DNA from: AP-15 sp963772295
GTDB lineage: Bacteria; Pseudomonadota; Alphaproteobacteria; ATCC43930; CGMCC-115725
NCBI GenBank assembly: GCA_963772295.1
Contig: CAVYWO010000002.1
Coordinates: 62,001 to 126,000 of the forward strand
Direction of reading: 5' to 3'
Length of the DNA: 64,000 nt
Shown here: positions 26,401-35,735 of the stretch, piece after piece
Layout: every line of letters begins with the position of its first letter
Numbering within the stretch: position 1 is the first letter of the stretch
The notes under the pieces: generated by a model
The model's database searches: none
What the model saw: the letters and a program-made list of their open reading frames with translations, nothing else
Told to the model about the DNA's origin: nothing
Made by a program: the position numbers and the translations under genes

Positions 26401-28676
26401 TCATAGCACGTTGGCATCCGCATCACGCAGCCCCACGCTTGCTAGATCAAGCCCGGTGTCCTTGTTGTAGACAGCGGCGTTCTCAAGCACATGAAAGCGC
26501 TCTTCCAGATCAAGCGCAGCCACGTCGCCAACCTGCTTGAGCCGGGCCAGGCCGTAACAACCGATGGTGTAGGATTGCAGCCGGCGGAGCACATCGAGCG
26601 GGAGCCGGCGCGGTTGCGGCGCATTGGGGCCAAGAGCCCAGCGCAGCCGCTCGATCAGCGCTGATGCTTCATCTTTCCAACGCACGATCAACGGCTGGGT
26701 GGCGTCGTCGATCATCCGAAAGTCTTCCCCGATCTCGCGAAAGGGGATGCGATCGAGAGGGGCGTCGTTGAGGCGCTTCCAGCAACCGTCCCGGTCATGA
26801 TCACCGAGCGCAATGATGCGCTCGAAAAAGTTCGCGACGGCTTCCTAACTCAACGGGTCCTGGTGCTGTCGCAGCACCTCCTTCGCCTCGCCGGCCCGGC
26901 GGCGCAGGTCGGCGAGGGGTTTGGGTATCGCATCCTCACGCGCCGGCTCGAAGACAACAAAGCGGCCGAGGCCTGGTCCCTCTCCATGCCGATTGCAGCG
27001 TCCCGCTGCCTGGGCGAGTGAATCCACTCCGGCCATCGCCCGCCACACCACGGGAAACGATATGTCGACGCCGGCTTCGATCACCCGAGTGGCGACCAAC
27101 CGGCAGGGCAAGCCAGCGCTGAGCCGATCCTTCACCGTTTGTAAGACGCTCCGTCGGTGCGCCGGGCACATCGCGGCACTGAGATGGAAGCGACCGCCGT
27201 CGTCAGGCAACAACGCGAAAAGCTCAGTGGCGTGCCGACGCGCATCGACGATGCACAATGCCTGTGCGCTACCTGCGAGCTGCGCCGCGAGCGTCTCGTC
27301 ATCGATCGGCTCGGAGATGCGCTCGGGCGCGACACGGCGGAACGCGGCCAAAGGTGCGGGGCTCTGCGTGATGATCGGGCTTGCCGGTGGCAACGACACC
27401 TTGAGAGCCGGATGCGTCGCGAAGTTCGGCATGGTGGCGCTGCACAGGACAAGTGAGCTGCCGTAGCGCGTCGTCAATTCGCGTAAGGCGGCAAGGCACG
27501 GGGAGAGTCGATCGAGTGGCAACGCCTGCACTTCGTCCAAAACGATAACGGCGCGCGCGAGGCTATGCAGCTTGCGGCAGCGGCTCGGGCGATTGGAATA
27601 GAGTGAGTCGAAGAGCTGCACCGTTGTGGTAACGATCACCGGCACGTCCCAATTCTCGGTCGCGAGACGCAGCCGGCGCGGCCCGATCGGTTCATCCGGC
27701 TCTCCCGCGCGAACCGGGGCCTCGACCGCCGAATGATGCTCCAACACGATGTCGGGACCGGCGGCGCCAAGCGCTTTGCGGAATTCGTCGGCGGTCTGAT
27801 CGATGATGGAGGTGTAGGGGATTGCATAAATCACGCGGTCGAGCTCGTGTCGGGCCGCGTGCTCCAGCGCGAAAGACAGCGATGACAGTGTCTTACCGCC
27901 CCCTGTCGGGACGTCGAGGCTGAACACGCCGGTGTCTTGCGCGGCCGCCTTGCGGCAGGCGTTCAAAATGGCGGCGCGTTGCCGATTGATTTCGCCCAGC
28001 CGACCGGAGAAGGCGGCGTCGAGGTGGGCACGCAATATCGGGCGAGTGCCGCGGGATTGGGCAACCGCTTGCGCGCATGCGCCTTGCCCCGGTCGTAGAA
28101 CCATTCTGTGGCGAGAAAATCAGCATCAACGAGGCAGGAGAAGACCATCCTGGCGAGAAAGCTGACACCAAACCGGGTCACTTTCTCGCCACCGCGCTCT
28201 AGGAAAGCGCGGATCTCGGCTTCGATCCTGGCGGGATCAGGCAGCCCGATGCGCCCCTTCCAGCGGTCGTGGCCGAGGGGGATCTGGGTGCTCTCAAGGC
28301 GGCTCAGGAGCGCCCGATCGTCCGCTTTGCCGCCGTCCGGCAAACCGCCATGATGTCCGGCAATCCCATAGCCGAGGAGGTGCCCAACCGTCTGGCCATA
28401 ATGGGCAACCGCCTCCTTTGCCCCGCCGGTCGCATGATCGACGCTGCCTGCATCCCCGGCAATACGTCGTTGAAACGCATCCGAGTACTTACCGACATCA
28501 TGGAGAAGGCCGCTCGCCGCGCCAGTGTTGCCAGCGTCGAAGCGCCGCCCAAACCGGCGAGCGAGGACACCCGCCCGGCGGAGGTGCCATTCGAGCCGTT
28601 CCCAGGTGTCCCGTCCTTCGCCTTCCCGGCTGTGGGCGTAGTAGGCGCGCTCATGTAGATCTCTGCTTTCCTGCAT
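26401..28676 (-). pseudogene. cas3: Cas3 nuclease-helicase with one frameshift and one in-frame TAG
   Basis: The first frame from the ATG at 28676 (MQESRDLHERAYYAHS) holds the HD nuclease: LLHDVGKYSDAFQ and HATGGAKEA. Near 28047 the frame changes within ARY/LRAHLDAAF; one extra T would restore it. The helicase has SLDVPTGGGKTLSSLSFAL (Walker A), VIVLDEVQ (motif II), LCSATMP (motif III) and SLAQAAGRCNRHG (motif VI). After QHQDPLS a TAG at about 26845 interrupts the same frame, which resumes EAVANFFERII and runs to 26401. Cas3 unwinds and degrades target DNA recruited by Cascade. Summed length is about 758 residues, normal for type I-C. Confidence 0.92.
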
Positions 28677-28694
28677 GGCCGAAGAGAATAGCAC

Positions 28695-29091
28695 TCCGCC
28701 GCGGGTTTACGCGGTCGATCCACCGGCCCGGTAAATCGGCAAAAGCGGTGAGGTTCGCCGCTTTCAGCCACTCGGTCTCATAGCGGCCCATCTCGCTGGC
28801 CGAGGTAGTCTGACCCATTTTAGCGCCCCTGCCACCGACCACCCAGCGCATCGCCGGGTCGCGCACAACCTCACGTCCTTCGTAGCCGGCCAGTCGGCCG
28901 AACACCGACTGCCGCAGCAACCCAACCAAGAGGTGGCGGATGTTTTTTTACCGGTGCGTGTTTCGGCGAGCGTACCGGCACCCGTGTCGGTCAGGCCCAC
29001 CGCATCATCCAGCTCGCGAATAGGGCAGCAAACCGGCATCGGAGGTGATCGCGGAACCGTGGAACCGAAGCATCAGACGGTGGTCGAAATC
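28695..29091 (-). pseudogene. IS1380-family transposase, N-terminal remnant
   Basis: Two frames give SAITSDAGLLPY-like sequence, RELDDAVGLTDTGAGTLAE, then LVGLLRQSVFGRLAGYE, DPAMRWVVGGRGAKMGQ and LPGRWIDRVNPRRS, typical of the start of IS1380 transposases. The frame changes at a run of A residues near 28945. The C-terminal two-thirds with the DDE residues are missing. It ends almost exactly at the cas3 start, so the insertion or its decay remade the region upstream of the cas operon. Confidence 0.75.
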
Positions 29092-29132
29092 GAGCCTTAG
29101 CGCCCCCCTGTCCGCTTCACCCGCCGGGTCTG

Positions 29133-29354
29133 CTGATCGGTCAGCACAGCGCCGCTGCCGCTTCCGAAGCGACCCGGCGCGCCGGCCGCATGCTCGACCA
29201 AGGCGACAGCGACGGCTGGCATGTGTGGGCGCGGATCAGGCTCGCGATCGAGGCACCACAAGCCCTGTGCCGGGCGAGCCGAACAGAGGAGGCTGCCGGC
29301 CCGATGGAACCAATTCTCGCCGCACCTGCGCTCTACGATGGTTCCCCTGGATAG
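29133..29354 (+). pseudogene. Fragment of a small conserved protein family (DIWRxAN type)
   Basis: The frame reads LIGQHSAAAASEATRRAGRM and then LDQGDSDGWHVWARIRLAIE, the C-terminal half of a small family found repeatedly in this window (also 35248 and 63199), in which a DIWRxAN N-terminus is followed by LDxGDxxGWxxWxRI. The N-terminal segment is missing next to the IS1380 remnant. The function is unknown to me. Confidence 0.5.
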
Positions 29355-29429
29355 CCACGGATCTTTTGCGCACGGCTGGCGCAGCTGTAAACTGCTGATC
29401 GATAGTGTTTCCGGCGAGGAATCGCGACG

Positions 29430-29774
29430 ATGCCTGCTCAGAAGGGAACCCGGCCGCCGAACGCCGGCAAGGGCCGGCCCAAAGGAACGGCCAACAGGGT
29501 AAATCGTACCCTCCGCGACATGATCCTCTGCGCGCTCGATGACGCCGGCGGGCAAGCCTACCTCGCCGAGCAGGCGCACCAGAACCCGGCGGCGTTCCTG
29601 ACATTGCTCGGGCGCGTACTGCCGCGGGAACCGATCGAGACACCCCCGGCCGTGATTACCCTAGATTTCGGGTGGGCGCCGCGCGCGGCACCAGCGCCTG
29701 TGCAGCGAATCATTGATTTGGAGGCGGCGACGCGGTGCGTCCCTCTCCTCCGTAGCGCCGACGATCAGAAGTAG
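29430..29774 (+). CDS. DUF5681-like small phage-type protein
   Basis: The 114-residue protein begins MPAQKGTRPPNAGKGRPKGT and continues VNRTLRDMILCALDDAGGQAYLAEQ and LLGRVLPREP. The GTRPPNAGKGRPKG opening is typical of DUF5681 proteins and small-terminase-like proteins in prophages and islands, and is basic and probably DNA-binding. The ATG at 29430 follows GGCGAGGAATCGCG. A second, distant member of this type is at 42793-43137. No operon partner is evident. Confidence 0.65.
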   Translation: MPAQKGTRPPNAGKGRPKGTANRVNRTLRDMILCALDDAGGQAYLAEQAHQNPAAFLTLLGRVLPREPIETPPAVITLDFGWAPRAAPAPVQRIIDLEAATRCVPLLRSADDQK

Positions 29775-29790
29775 TCCCGGAAATGTACCT

Positions 29791-30798
29791 GTGACCAAAG
29801 GTGAACCGAGATCCTTCGGCGATTTTGCACCATCGGATCACGCCTTCAATGTAACAGCGTACGAACTGAAGCCCGTTCATCGGTGGATTCCTGATCCTTT
29901 CGGACCCTCGGCAGAACCCGAATTTGCTATGCATGTCGACGGAACTGCCGTGGCTAACGAGGCTAACGTCTATATCATTGGAGAAGATCATCGCTCTGAA
30001 ACATTTCCTCTCAACATTCATTCAAACCTCACCTTTGCTAAAAAATGGGCACTGTTTCGCCAACTATACGAGGAAATGTACCTATCCCAGTTTAATAACA
30101 CACCAGAATGCGCGCTCCTGCGGTTACAGTGTGATTCGTTCGATAAAATAGCCCCAACCGCTTTCTTGTCCTTCATCGATTACAATTGGAATTTGGAATG
30201 TGGAGTTCCCGAAAGCGTATTGGAAGCACTTAGAACTAGCGTAGAGACCGGCGGCGTTGACGCCGTTACTATCAGTATTAAATGGGTTGGCGGTATCATC
30301 GATGAAGAAACTACGTCGCGATGGCACATTGATAATCAACTCGGGGGACTTGAAGAAAGAGTTGATATTGAAACTTGGGGTCTGTTCACCCTTCCAGGCG
30401 TTAGCTCACCCGAGCCTTCCCAGGCATCAGTTCGGCTCTACCAGGCGTTAGCTCACCCGAGCCTTCCCAGGCATCAGTTCCCGGATCGGCCGTGGATACC
30501 GCGCCCCGAGCCATTGTGGGGTTATATATCGGCCTTGGAGTGGACGCCGGCACGCGAGGGGGTCGTTTCTAAACGACCGCCGAGTGAGAGGCTCGTCCAG
30601 GAGCGTGATAGGTATATTGAACGTCATGCAAAAGGGGAATTGGAAGACACTTTCTTTGTGAGGGGGATGTTTATCAAAAGGTTGAATGATAGAGCTTCAC
30701 CAATTTTAGATTTATTAACTCAGGGATTACCAAGATATTGTACAGATAACAATATACCATCAGCCGATTTGCCAACTTTGTTTGTCGACATACTATAG
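29791..30798 (+). CDS. Unknown AT-richer protein, part 1 (ends at an in-frame TAG)
   Basis: About 335 residues from the GTG at 29791 (VTKGEPRSFGDFAP) to LPTLFVDIL. The base composition is clearly more AT-rich than the cas genes, a sign of separate origin. It has SNLTFAKKWALFRQLYEEMY and a hydrophilic, Trp-rich middle. At 30394-30487 a 47-bp unit is duplicated, shifting frame between its copies. The TAG at 30796 is followed without a break by an open frame that joins the next gene, so both may be one protein of about 583 residues. No family is recognised. Confidence 0.6.
   Translation: MTKGEPRSFGDFAPSDHAFNVTAYELKPVHRWIPDPFGPSAEPEFAMHVDGTAVANEANVYIIGEDHRSETFPLNIHSNLTFAKKWALFRQLYEEMYLSQFNNTPECALLRLQCDSFDKIAPTAFLSFIDYNWNLECGVPESVLEALRTSVETGGVDAVTISIKWVGGIIDEETTSRWHIDNQLGGLEERVDIETWGLFTLPGVSSPEPSQASVRLYQALAHPSLPRHQFPDRPWIPRPEPLWGYISALEWTPAREGVVSKRPPSERLVQERDRYIERHAKGELEDTFFVRGMFIKRLNDRASPILDLLTQGLPRYCTDNNIPSADLPTLFVDIL
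30394..30487 (+). repeat. 47-bp tandem duplication inside a coding region
   Basis: Two copies, 30394-30440 and 30441-30487, share their first 40 bases (starting CCAGGCGTTAGC, ending CATCAGTTC). The period of 47 is not a multiple of three, so the duplication changes the reading frame of the host gene. Confidence 0.85.
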
Positions 30799-31542
30799 TT
30801 TATTGCAAGTCTAGATCGTGCTCTCCACCTTGACGGGCCGTTCTTCTCTGATAAATTTCGAATTTGGTGGCACCGGGAACGCTTTCTATTCAAATTCCCG
30901 CAAGTTGAGGCTTTTATAATTAAGCGGCCAAGCCAAGCGATCGGTATCAGCGGGTGCTCGGATGCTTTGACTAGAGCGATCACTGAATACATCCAAAAGC
31001 CGTGGCTTCATAATGCTTATTTGGACTGGGTCATATTGGACGCCATGACTTTCGGAAAGATCGTCGCGTTGACACACGAGTCCCTGATCGCAACTCGCGG
31101 CGGAGCTTACTGGGCAACCTATTTCTTGGGTGCGGTCGGTTGGGGAACCCTCCTCTGGCCGCTGGTTTGGCTCATAAAGTGGGGGCTCCCCGCGGTTGTC
31201 TGCTACTTCATCGCCCAGCGATCCGTCCCCGCCGGCATCACTACAGGCGCTGTTTGGTATGGCCTGTACGTCCTGTGGCTGGTCATAAGATTTTGGACCA
31301 AAGTATCCGAGCGGTTCACGTTCAAGGAAACTCTAGCGCAAAAGAGCAGGCGGTTGCTTGGTGAGGCGCTGGAAGCGTACAACTCGCTTCGTGGCCCGGT
31401 TATGCACGTACCCGCGGTGCGCCGAGCGTTCGGGCAGGCCGCCGAAAAGGGAGTTCTCTGGGATCATCCAACTTTTTATATATTGGATCGACTTTCGCGC
31501 GAGATCCCACAACTTTGGAGTAATTCGTCTCCCTATGAATAA
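30799..31542 (+). CDS. Unknown protein, part 2, with membrane segments
   Basis: The frame is the same as that of part 1 and is open from the base after its TAG: FIASLDRALHLDGPFFSDKF, WWHRERFLFKFPQVEAF. It continues to the stop at 31542. Two hydrophobic segments occur (WATYFLGAVGWGTLLWPLVWLIK region and the GITTGAVWYGLYVLWLVIRFW region), followed by a cytoplasmic-looking basic tail. A free start would be the TTG at 30967. Joined to part 1 the product would be a soluble domain followed by two membrane spans. The function is unknown. Confidence 0.55.
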   Translation, partial: FIASLDRALHLDGPFFSDKFRIWWHRERFLFKFPQVEAFIIKRPSQAIGISGCSDALTRAITEYIQKPWLHNAYLDWVILDAMTFGKIVALTHESLIATRGGAYWATYFLGAVGWGTLLWPLVWLIKWGLPAVVCYFIAQRSVPAGITTGAVWYGLYVLWLVIRFWTKVSERFTFKETLAQKSRRLLGEALEAYNSLRGPVMHVPAVRRAFGQAAEKGVLWDHPTFYILDRLSREIPQLWSNSSPYE

Positions 31543-31587
31543 CTGCGCTGCTCGAATCCCGAGAGCATAGCACCAAGGAGAAACGAG

Positions 31588-31833
31588 ATGACGACCTATA
31601 ACTACAGCCTTACGATGAACGACAGGGAGGTTTTTGCCGTTCAAGAGGCTCTTCGCTTGGATATAATTCTTTGTAAATCCGAAGTTGCTCCACATCTTAC
31701 ACCGGAAATAAAAGCGCCCAATACCGTGCAGGCGGTTATGGATCGGCTGTTTTGTGATACCAAGATGACGAGCACAAGTTCGTTTTGCTGGCCGGAGAGC
31801 TCAGGCGAAAGGGACGCGACTGAGAGGGATTGA
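31588..31833 (+). CDS. Small hypothetical protein
   Basis: An 81-residue protein starting MTTYNYSLTMNDREVFAVQE at 31588 after a clear AAGGAG site. The N-terminal half looks like a small amphipathic domain. The last 15 residues are low-complexity and run into a 7-bp hairpin (GAGAGGG/CCCTCTC, 31822-31841) that may terminate transcription. It follows the AT-richer unknown gene by 45 bp and may belong to the same unit. No family is assigned. Confidence 0.6.
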   Translation: MTTYNYSLTMNDREVFAVQEALRLDIILCKSEVAPHLTPEIKAPNTVQAVMDRLFCDTKMTSTSSFCWPESSGERDATERD

Positions 31834-32057
31834 ACCCTCTCTCGATATGCCCCGCCACACCCCGCCGGCAGAACTGTGCAAGGCCCGGACGGTTACGGCC
31901 AACCCTCGGAAGGCAAGATAAACGCGCCGGCATCGCTTGGAGGTTACCAGACTGAAATAATTGGCGCTTTACGACGCTCGACGAAGTGCGGTGCTGTCGC
32001 ATCAGCGGGAAAGCCTAATGATTTCAATCTTCGCGGGGCCGTCGCCCGGTCGTGGGA

Positions 32058-33296
32058 TCAGCCGCTCGCATTGTGGCCACCGGAGCGTAGCGGCAGCACT
32101 GCCGCGCTTCCCTTCCCGGCATCGCCCGAACCGCCGCCCATCGCCGCGGCGATCTTGCCCGCGACGGCGGCGGCAGCGGCCTTCACCGGGTCGCTGGCGA
32201 GATGCGCATAGCGCGCCGTCGTGGCCGCCTGAGTGTGACCGAGCATCTTGCCGATGATCGGCAAGCCCATCCCGCTCGACGCGGCCACGCTCGCGAAGGC
32301 ATGCCGTAAATCGTGCAGCCGCACGTCGTCGAGCCCGGCCGGCTTACGGATCGCTCGCCACGGCTTTTCGAGGTTGACCATCGCTGCGCCTTCCTTCGCA
32401 CCGGCGATGACGTGCGGGTTGCCGTCGAGCCGCGGCAGTTCGGCGAGCACGGCGAGCGCAGGCGGTGGCAGATGCAGCGTCTTGGCGCCGCTCTTGCTGT
32501 CAGGCAGCCGAGCTTCGGCGCGCTCGAAATCAATCCGCTCCCAGCGGAGCCCGAGCACTTCGCCGAGACGCGCACCGGTGAACACCAACAGCTTGACCGC
32601 GGCGACGGTATAGGGCGACCCATGGTGAGCCGCGAGCGCGTCGCCGAGCCGCGCCAGCTCGGCCGGCGACAGCATCCGCTCGCGCTTGCGCTCACCGAAC
32701 TTCTCGACATGGCGGCACGGGTTTGAGCCGTCCGCCCGCAAGCCCCACCGCTCGGCGAGGTTGAACATCTTGGACAGCACCGCGAGCACGCGGTTGGCTT
32801 GGTATGGCGCGGCCCGGTTGGCGTGGTGCAGCTTGGCGATGTCGGCGCGGGTCACGTCCGCCGCCTTCCGCTTGCCAAGCGCCGGCAGAATGATCTTGTC
32901 GAGCAGCCGCCGATATTCGGCCGCCGTGCTGGCCTTGCGCTTTGCCTCGGCATGCTCGGCAAGAAAGCGCTCGGCGAGCTCGGCCATTGTCGGCGCTTCC
33001 TGCCGCGCGATCCTGTCGGCTGCCGGGTCCGCGCCATTCTCCACCATGCCGAGCAGCCGCTTGGCTTCGCGGCGCGCCGTCTCCGGTGTCCAAGGCGAGC
33101 CGTGCCGGCCGATCGTCAGCTTGCGCAGCGGTGCGCCGCGGCCGGTGCCGGCGCGGTAATGCAGCACGTAGCTCTTGCCGCCGCCACGCTGCACACGCAC
33201 GCCAAAACCCTTCAGCTCGGAATCCCACAGCACGGCTTCGCCGCCGTCCGCCAACTTCAGCGCGTCGACCGAGCGCTTGGTGATCTTGCCCCGCAT
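32058..33296 (-). CDS. int: Tyrosine integrase of the CRISPR island (intact)
   Basis: A 412-residue P4/CTnDOT-like integrase. An N-terminal DUF4102-type arm-binding domain (RGKITKRSVDALKLADGGEA) is followed by a core-binding domain. The catalytic domain has TGARLGEVLGLRWERID (first Arg), RLHDLRHAFASVAAS (HxxR) and LGHTQAATTARYAHLASDP (His and nucleophile Tyr). It starts 178 bp from the tRNA-Lys fragment at 33475, facing away from it, so that fragment is its attachment site. The frame is complete. It is the likely catalyst for integration and excision of the 18-kb unit between 15277 and 33519. Confidence 0.95.
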   Translation of the reverse strand: MRGKITKRSVDALKLADGGEAVLWDSELKGFGVRVQRGGGKSYVLHYRAGTGRGAPLRKLTIGRHGSPWTPETARREAKRLLGMVENGADPAADRIARQEAPTMAELAERFLAEHAEAKRKASTAAEYRRLLDKIILPALGKRKAADVTRADIAKLHHANRAAPYQANRVLAVLSKMFNLAERWGLRADGSNPCRHVEKFGERKRERMLSPAELARLGDALAAHHGSPYTVAAVKLLVFTGARLGEVLGLRWERIDFERAEARLPDSKSGAKTLHLPPPALAVLAELPRLDGNPHVIAGAKEGAAMVNLEKPWRAIRKPAGLDDVRLHDLRHAFASVAASSGMGLPIIGKMLGHTQAATTARYAHLASDPVKAAAAAVAGKIAAAMGGGSGDAGKGSAAVLPLRSGGHNASG

Positions 33297-33474
33297 CGCC
33301 CCGGCTCCCTGTCGTCGGATCAGTGGAACGGGCTGTTCCGGGTCTAGGTATCACCTAGGTATCACCAAAAATCAAGTCCGAAGAAACAGACGGCAACAAT
33401 AGTCGGCGCTATGTTGTTGATCTATCGTGCTCAAGGATGCGATCGGCAACCAGCCAGAAAGGCTGGATCGGAAA

Positions 33475-33519
33475 CTCTTAATCAGCGGGTCCGAGGTTCG
33501 AGTCCTCGTGCACCTACCA
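33475..33519 (+). tRNA. tRNA-Lys(CTT) 3' fragment, right boundary of the CRISPR island
   Basis: 45 nt from the anticodon loop to CCA, 44/45 identical to 15277-15321 and in the same orientation. No 5' half precedes it. The following bases TTAAATCAA also resemble those after the left copy. From 33520 to 34251 I see no gene. A GGTTGCGACCCGGCGC box at 33603 is shared with 15441, after the left copy. Confidence 0.85.
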
Positions 33520-34251
33520 GTTAAATCAAGCACTTAACAGCACAATTCGGCGAATAGATAAGGGCTTTTTTTTTGCGGACCCCATGCGGACCCCGCAGGC
33601 ACGGTTGCGACCCGGCGCATCATGCGGCTGACAAGCGTTGGCGTCGGAGCGCCAGATGACGCGGCGTGAGATTGAAAGCCCCGCCGGACCACTTGGGACG
33701 CGGCGCGCTGATAGTCGGGCTACCCCATCCCCACCGCGCCCCGGAAAAAAATTGCCGATCTGACCCCGCGGCCGCCGGAAGCAAGGGGGCGCCCTCGTCT
33801 TATGTCGGTTCGCCGATTGCCCAGCCCGGTTGATCCGTATGACGGCGGGATCGCGGCCGCCAGGTCGAGCCGGTCCCCGCCGCGATCTTCTTGATCGCGT
33901 GTGGCAGTCCCGACAGGCATTATCCCGTCCCGAAAGGTCCCGGAATGGCTGGCTTTTCCCGCCCCGAAATGTTCTCCATCCCGCCTCGTGGCACTCCGTG
34001 CTACCGAGTTCGGTAGCAAATTCGGTAGCAAACGTTCGCCCGGATGTTCCGCTATTCGTGGCCTGCTCTGGCGTCGGGACGCAGGACCTGCGACATGTCG
34101 TCACCCTCATCTCATCCAAACTCCCAAGAATCCGGCCAGTCCCAGGCGGCGAGGTCAGTCGGCGAGACTACGACGCACAATGTCGCATGTGCGGAACAGC
34201 TCGCGATCGGGGCCGCGGGCGGCGCGGTAGAACCCCCGCTCCGCAGCTTAT

Positions 34252-34770
34252 TCAGGTGTTGACTCCCGGGCGTTCGAAGTTGCGGTCTAGATGACCTTTG
34301 CCGTGCTGGTCGCCCTGTTCGAACAACCAGCTATAACCGCCTTCCGGATTGGTCAGGATTTCCCAGCAATTATCGTCGCCATCCCAAAAGAAGAAGCTGT
34401 AGGTGCCGTGCTGAAGGTGCGGTTTGGAGATTTTCTTGAGATGCCACTGCTCGGCCTGGGCACAGACGATGCGGTGCGCCTCATCTACCTCTTCCTGGGT
34501 GCGGACATCGAGACCGTTGTGGTTGAGGAGGTTCATTCCGCCAACGTTCTTGCTGTAAACGACGGCAATGGTGTTGGGGCCGCCCAATCGAATGAGAAGA
34601 GAGATCGGGCTCGTCTGAACGACATCGAGACCAAGAAACTCCTCGTAGAAGCGGCGCGAGAAAGGAAGATCGCGGCTCTCCAGCGTACCGTGCGACAGAA
34701 AGTTGAGCTTGAGCGCCGGCGCCGGTTTGCCGCGCTGCGCCGGTCCGGCGGCGTCCCCAGTTAATGCCAT
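34252..34770 (-). CDS. VOC-superfamily (glyoxalase/dioxygenase-like) protein
   Basis: A 172-residue protein starting MALTGDAAGPAQ. It has the vicinal-oxygen-chelate pattern: LNFLSHGTLESRDLPFSRRFYEEFLGLDVV as the first beta-alpha-beta unit with a conserved His, then the second module with GTYSFFFWDGDDNCWEILTN, where the final Glu is a usual metal ligand. Such proteins include dioxygenases, lyases and resistance proteins; the substrate cannot be told. It stands alone, outside the island. The region 34771-35247 has no gene. Confidence 0.8.
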   Translation of the reverse strand: MALTGDAAGPAQRGKPAPALKLNFLSHGTLESRDLPFSRRFYEEFLGLDVVQTSPISLLIRLGGPNTIAVVYSKNVGGMNLLNHNGLDVRTQEEVDEAHRIVCAQAEQWHLKKISKPHLQHGTYSFFFWDGDDNCWEILTNPEGGYSWLFEQGDQHGKGHLDRNFERPGVNT

Positions 34771-35247
34771 GAGAGCCTCCGCCCTGTGCATGATAAGTCA
34801 GATTTCCGAGCCGACGGAAACACAATGTCGTAACAGAATCAATCGTCGACCGCACCGCCAGACCGCCTGCGGCCGGGCAAGTTTTTCCGAAGCGGCACGA
34901 GGGCGGCGTCCCACACTTGCACCGCGACACGTCGCGACGCCCTCTCTCAGCCAATCGTCAGGCGGTACCAGCCGTGCGGGCGCCAGGACGGCCCAAGGGC
35001 CGGCCCGGACTCTGCCTTCAGACCAGAGGTGCTGAATTCGTCGCCGCTCGGTTCCGGTGATCACGAATTCCACCTGCCGACTGCCGCAGCCGGCGCACAG
35101 AAGCCTCTCGCGCCAATCGGGAACGCCCATCTCGGCGCCGTCGCGCTCGGCCATCTCCGCAGGGTCGGGCTCGACTTGGCGGGCCGCACTCCTTGCACCA
35201 TACGACCAGCCGGACCCCCGCCGACCACCCGAAGCCAAAGCGCCGCG

Positions 35248-35427
35248 GTGATCTCCAACCTTGATATCTGGCGGGCCGCCAACCTGCTGATCCGCAAGCA
35301 CCGTGCCGATGCCGAGCTTGAAGCGGCCTGCTTGCAAGATCTGATGCTCGACCGCGGGGATGGGACACGTGGCAGCGGATCGCAAATCGCGGCGCTAAAT
35401 GCAGCGCGGTCGGGCAGATCGAATTGA
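35248..35427 (+). pseudogene. Small DIWRxAN-family protein, frameshifted
   Basis: From the GTG at 35248 the frame reads ISNLDIWRAANLLIRKHRAD and LEAACLQDLMLDRGD. At about 35355 the family motif GWDTWQRIA continues in another frame, so one indel separates the halves. It belongs to the same small family as 29133 and 63199. The downstream gene begins in ATTGA overlap with the stop. Confidence 0.55.
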
Positions 35428-35672
35428 GGCGACGGCGGTTCGTCCGCGCATGGGCAGGACCGCGTGCCGTGCGCGAGGCGTGGGATCGCCTTCTCGACTT
35501 CCTCATCGCGACCGGGCTCGGCGTGCTCGACCGGCTGGCGCCGCTGCCGGTGACGCCTGTTGACGGGGCGATCCGGGAGGAAGGCGAGCGGTTGCGACGG
35601 GCGTTTCCGACGATCGACTTCGATCATCCAGGGCCGCGGCGCTCGCGGTCTAGCGACGCTCGGTGCCGCTAA
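35424..35672 (+). CDS. Small hypothetical protein
   Basis: Up to 82 residues containing AVREAWDRLLDFLIATGLGV and LDRLAPLPVTPVDGAIREEG, with periodic helical composition, then a basic tail. The TTG start at 35424 is weak and the true start may be further in. I do not recognise the family. Confidence 0.4.
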   Translation: MRRRRFVRAWAGPRAVREAWDRLLDFLIATGLGVLDRLAPLPVTPVDGAIREEGERLRRAFPTIDFDHPGPRRSRSSDARCR

Positions 35673-35735
35673 CCACGAAATCAACCCGCCGGGCTGCCCG
35701 CAGCCGGAACACATAGGGCGAGCCTGCCAGGCCGT

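Noticed and set aside
30799..30966. A noncoding gap between two AT-rich genes
   Set aside because: The frame of both neighbours is open through it apart from a single TAG, so it is better treated as coding sequence of one split gene.
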